From positions 1 through 64,000 of the forward strand of contig NZ_JAGHQP010000003.1 of assembly GCF_017744255.1 (NCBI RefSeq): a stretch of DNA of 64,000 nt. Reading direction: 5' to 3'. The notes beneath the pieces are model-generated. The model was not told where the DNA came from, ran no database searches, and saw only the letters and a list, made by a program, of their open reading frames with translations. The stretch is from Brevundimonas sp. A19_0 (lineage in GTDB: Bacteria > Pseudomonadota > Alphaproteobacteria > Caulobacterales > Caulobacteraceae). Made by a program: the position numbers and the translations under genes. Positions 61,499-64,000 of this stretch are shown piece by piece (position 1 is the stretch's first letter; each line of letters begins with the position of its first letter).

Positions 61499-62892
61499 GC
61501 CGAAAGGCGCGTCAGAAGCTCGCGGGCAAAGGTGGTCAGGGTGTCGTCGCGCGCGCCCATCACCAGAATACGGTCGCCGGGTTGCGCCAGTTTGACCAGC
61601 CGGTCGCCGCACTCGGCCCGCGTGGCATGGGCCTCGGCCTGACGCCCCGCCGCGACCACGCCCTCGACGATCTGCGGGCTTGAGACACTGCGGTCGGTCG
61701 TGCCGCCGTAATAGACGGGTTCGGGCATGATCAGGTGATCCTCTGCGGCCATCAGCCGGGTAAAGGTCTCAATGAACTCGCGCCGCATCAGTTTCAGCGG
61801 GCCGAAGCCATGCGGCTGAAACAGGATCAGCAGTCGCCCGGGAAAGGCATGCAGGGTCTGAAGCGTCGCGGTGATCTTGTCGGGGTTGTGGGCAAAGTCG
61901 TCGATGACCGTAACGCCGCCCGCCTGCCCGACGACCTCCAGCCGCCGCCGGATGCCGCGGAAGCTGCCGAGCGCCGCAATGGCTGTTTCCTGTGATACGC
62001 CCAGCGCCTGCGCCACGCCCAGAGCGGCCAGCGCATTGGCGACATTGTGCGCGCCGGGCACCTGCAGGGCGACCTCGGCCCCGTCCACCCGGAACCGCAT
62101 GCCGGTGGCCGTCGCCTCGACCTCGGTGGCGCACAGATCGGCCGCCGGATCGCCCAGCGAAAAGGTCAGCCGTCGGTCAGCGGGCAGGCTGTCCGCCAGC
62201 GTCCGTGTCTCGTCATTGTCGAGGTTCAGGACAGCGACGTCCGCATGACCGGCAAACCCGCCGAACAGGGCGCGCAACTCCTCCATCGACTTGTGGTCCA
62301 GCGAGATGTTGGACACGACGGCCACGGTCGGGCGGTACAGCTGGATCGAGCCGTCGGACTCATCGACTTCGGAGACGAACAGGTCCGGCGTGCCGATGCG
62401 GGCTGCGGCAAAGGGTGTGTCCTCGCGCACGAAATTGCCCATCACCGCGCCGTTCATGACCGTGGGGTCGAGGCCAGCCTGATCGAGGATCCAGGCCACC
62501 ATGCCGGTGATGGTCGACTTGCCGCTGGTCCCGGCGATGCCGATGCTGCGGCCTGCGCTGTTGAACAGCTGCGACAGCATTTGCGGACGGCTGATGACGG
62601 GGGCCCCCACCCGGCGGGCGGCGGCGATGTCGGGGACCGTGTCCTCGATCGCACCCGAGGCCACCACCGTCGTCGCCGGATCGGTGACGCCGGACCCGTC
62701 CTGAGGATGAAGGCCGATGCCCTGAGCCTCCAGCCAGGCGAACTTTTCGGGGCTGCGGCCCTGATCGCGCGACCGGTCCGATCCCGACACCCGGGCCCCG
62801 CGCGCGGCCAGGATCAGCGCCAGCGGCAGCATGCCCGACCCGCCGATGCCGCAGAAGAAATAGGAGCCGGCTGGATTGGCGTCTTGATTCAT
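61495..62892 (-). CDS. Mur ligase family protein (MurC/Mpl-like)
   Basis: A 465-residue ligase that would join an amino acid or peptide to UDP-MurNAc using ATP. The nucleotide-binding fold [17 protein letters not shown] is at the N-terminus, the P-loop is [17 protein letters not shown], and the core [10 protein letters not shown] precedes [12 protein letters not shown]. The later strand [13 protein letters not shown] and [11 protein letters not shown] resemble Mpl, the enzyme that recycles murein tripeptide, more than MurC. The P-loop carries SGKST where family members have HGKTT, and HN replaces HH. The LD-carboxypeptidase next door supports a recycling role. ATG 62892. Confidence 0.78.
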   Translation of the reverse strand: MNQDANPAGSYFFCGIGGSGMLPLALILAARGARVSGSDRSRDQGRSPEKFAWLEAQGIGLHPQDGSGVTDPATTVVASGAIEDTVPDIAAARRVGAPVISRPQMLSQLFNSAGRSIGIAGTSGKSTITGMVAWILDQAGLDPTVMNGAVMGNFVREDTPFAAARIGTPDLFVSEVDESDGSIQLYRPTVAVVSNISLDHKSMEELRALFGGFAGHADVAVLNLDNDETRTLADSLPADRRLTFSLGDPAADLCATEVEATATGMRFRVDGAEVALQVPGAHNVANALAALGVAQALGVSQETAIAALGSFRGIRRRLEVVGQAGGVTVIDDFAHNPDKITATLQTLHAFPGRLLILFQPHGFGPLKLMRREFIETFTRLMAAEDHLIMPEPVYYGGTTDRSVSSPQIVEGVVAAGRQAEAHATRAECGDRLVKLAQPGDRILVMGARDDTLTTFARELLTRLSA

Positions 62893-63005
62893 GGAGGCGA
62901 AACCGGGGAGTGTCGGAGGAAGGCCCTGACTAGCACGGGGCGCACCGCACGCCAGAGCCGGGAGCCCGATTTGTCCGACCGCCTGCCGAACAGGGGATAC
63001 ACAGT

Positions 63006-63839
63006 ATGGGATCGGTGACGCGGATCGGCGTGGTGGCGGCCTCGTCGCGCTTCAGCAAGGCGACCGCCCAGAGAATGGAAGCCCATGTCGAGGCGCGCTT
63101 TCCGGGCGGGGACGTCAAGGTGGTCTTCCATCCGGCCTGCTTCGCCAACCACGGCCATTTTGCGGGGGACGACGCCCTGCGCGCCCGCGCCTTCCTCGAG
63201 ATGGCCAATGATCCGCGCTTCGATGCCCTGTGGTTCGCGCGCGGCGGCTACGGCTCGTGCCGGGTGGCCGAGGCTGTGCGCGATGGCCTGAAGCCCGAGG
63301 CGCGCGAGAAGCGCTATCTGGGCTATTCCGATGCCGGAAGCCTGCTGGCCACCCTGTACAAGGAGGGCTTTGCCCAGGTCGCCCACGGGCCGATGGTCGC
63401 CGATATCGGTCGGCGCGAGGGGGCCGCGGCGGTGGATCGCGCGCTGGACTGGCTGATAAAGGGCGCGACCTCGGGGCTGGAGCCCAGCCTCGACGGACGG
63501 CCCACTGTCGCCTTCAACCTGACCATTCTGGATCAACTGGTCGGCACGGCGATCGAGCCCGATTTGAGCGGCCATGTGGTCATGCTGGAAGAGGTGTCCG
63601 AGGCCCTCTACCGGATCGACCGGATGATGTTTCACCTGACCGGTCAGGCCTCGATCCGCCGCGTCGCGGGCTTCCGCCTCGGCCGGGTCAGCGACGTCAC
63701 GCCCAACGAGCCCGAGTTCGGCCTGACCCCCGAGGAGATCGTCCGCTACTGGTGCCGGCGATCCGGTATCCCCTATCTAGGCGCAGCCGACATCGGTCAT
63801 GACGCCGACAACAAGATCGTGCCTTTCGGGCCGCGCTGA
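63006..63839 (+). CDS. LD-carboxypeptidase (peptidase family S66)
   Basis: A 277-residue cytoplasmic serine carboxypeptidase that removes the terminal D-Ala from murein tetrapeptides. The nucleophile Ser is in [11 protein letters not shown], the Glu in [14 protein letters not shown], and the His in [15 protein letters not shown], forming the S66 triad. [13 protein letters not shown] is the conserved glycine loop. ATG 63006 is divergent from the Mur ligase, 113 nt away. LdcA product (tripeptide) is the Mpl substrate, so the two may work in sequence. Confidence 0.92.
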   Translation: MGSVTRIGVVAASSRFSKATAQRMEAHVEARFPGGDVKVVFHPACFANHGHFAGDDALRARAFLEMANDPRFDALWFARGGYGSCRVAEAVRDGLKPEAREKRYLGYSDAGSLLATLYKEGFAQVAHGPMVADIGRREGAAAVDRALDWLIKGATSGLEPSLDGRPTVAFNLTILDQLVGTAIEPDLSGHVVMLEEVSEALYRIDRMMFHLTGQASIRRVAGFRLGRVSDVTPNEPEFGLTPEEIVRYWCRRSGIPYLGAADIGHDADNKIVPFGPR

Positions 63840-63894
63840 CGGGAAAATCGGGCGCTGACATGCCCGTGGGCTCGCCCCTGCGGGGAAGGGGGTC

Positions 63895-63899
63895 GACTC
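63895..63899. promoter_or_regulatory. GANTC site (CcrM methylation motif)
   Basis: GACTC at 63895-63899 matches the CcrM target GANTC. It lies 35 nt before the CtrA box, so it may contribute to cell-cycle control of a gene to the right of the window. Single GANTC sites also occur by chance. Confidence 0.35.
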
Positions 63900-63933
63900 C
63901 CCGGCCGCGTCGCGCCAGATGGTCCCATGCGGG

Positions 63934-63948
63934 TTAAGGGGCTGTTAA
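63934..63948. promoter_or_regulatory. CtrA binding site, TTAA-N7-TTAA
   Basis: TTAA at 63934-63937 and TTAA at 63945-63948 are separated by exactly 7 nt. The wider GGTTAA/TTAACC arms form a perfect palindrome. This matches the full CtrA consensus, including the following C. The regulated gene, if it is on the plus strand, begins beyond the window end. Confidence 0.65.
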
Positions 63949-64000
63949 CCTTGAAATCTTCCGTGCAGGCAACGGACCTCCCGGATCAGCGCCTGATCCG

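Overview
The window is a GC-rich alphaproteobacterial chromosome segment, most likely from the Caulobacteraceae (Brevundimonas or Caulobacter type). Pointers are the zwf-pgl-edd-glk Entner-Doudoroff cluster, the nrnC-lptC-lptA-lptB-rpoN-hpf-ptsN block, an Hsp20/DUF1150 pair, tandem S46 peptidases and a perfect CtrA-type TTAA-N7-TTAA box at the right edge. No rRNA, insertion sequence, CRISPR array or prophage was seen. There is one tRNA (Leu, anticodon CAG). Almost every base is coding and many genes overlap by 1 to 4 nt, so long polycistronic units are common. Family names rest on motifs read by eye; no database search was possible.

Layout: 1-9 kb holds a partial secreted proline-rich protein, a KefB/C-type antiporter, a duplicated DUF4168 protein, dusA, a TauE/SafE permease, a retropepsin-like protease, DUF1289 and a crotonase. 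7-10 kb is an ABC export operon (permease, ATPase, membrane-fusion protein). 10-14.4 kb has two tandem S46 dipeptidyl peptidases followed by a heptanucleotide tandem repeat. 14.5-19 kb carries pgsA, a beta-carbonic anhydrase, vapBC with a palindromic operator, uvrC and a small transporter. 19-20.3 kb is a lower-GC patch with a JAMM-motif protein, an overlapping small ORF upstream and a secreted partner. 20.4-24 kb has Nudix, a pteridine-reductase-like SDR, folB, a membrane protein, hsp20 with a sigma-32-like promoter, and DUF1150. 23.8-29.5 kb is the co-oriented block from the tRNA and nrnC through the Lpt genes, rpoN and hpf to ptsN.

30-32.2 kb is a lower-GC accessory patch next to tRNA-Leu. 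It contains a helix-turn-helix gene with a GC step, a stand-alone MrcB_N plus NOV_C (PD-(D/E)XK-like) protein that is a candidate single-gene defence nuclease, and a 135-codon gene overlapping both neighbours. 32-41.5 kb holds an EAL phosphodiesterase, a beta-lactamase-fold lipoprotein, lepA, an RND efflux pair and DUF1295.

41.9-53.7 kb is one continuous minus-strand run: a TrpR-like regulator (YerC type) with a 28-bp palindrome just upstream, then hisG-hisD-hisCB-hisH-hisA-hisF-hisIE and, 50 nt later, zwf-pgl-edd-glk. The hisB product carries an extra N-terminal aminotransferase-like domain that has lost its PLP lysine. 53.7-63.8 kb has a ferredoxin-reductase-type flavoprotein and a minus-strand operon (Mur ligase, TonB receptor, PepSY, DUF2271, DUF4198, ApbE, flavodoxin-type reductase) that looks like an iron uptake and reduction system. 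An LD-carboxypeptidase divergent from the Mur ligase suggests a cell-wall recycling pair.

Most promising for new biology: the MrcB_N/NOV_C protein, the degenerate HisC-HisB fusion with its operator and TrpR-like regulator, and the JAMM-protein cluster.
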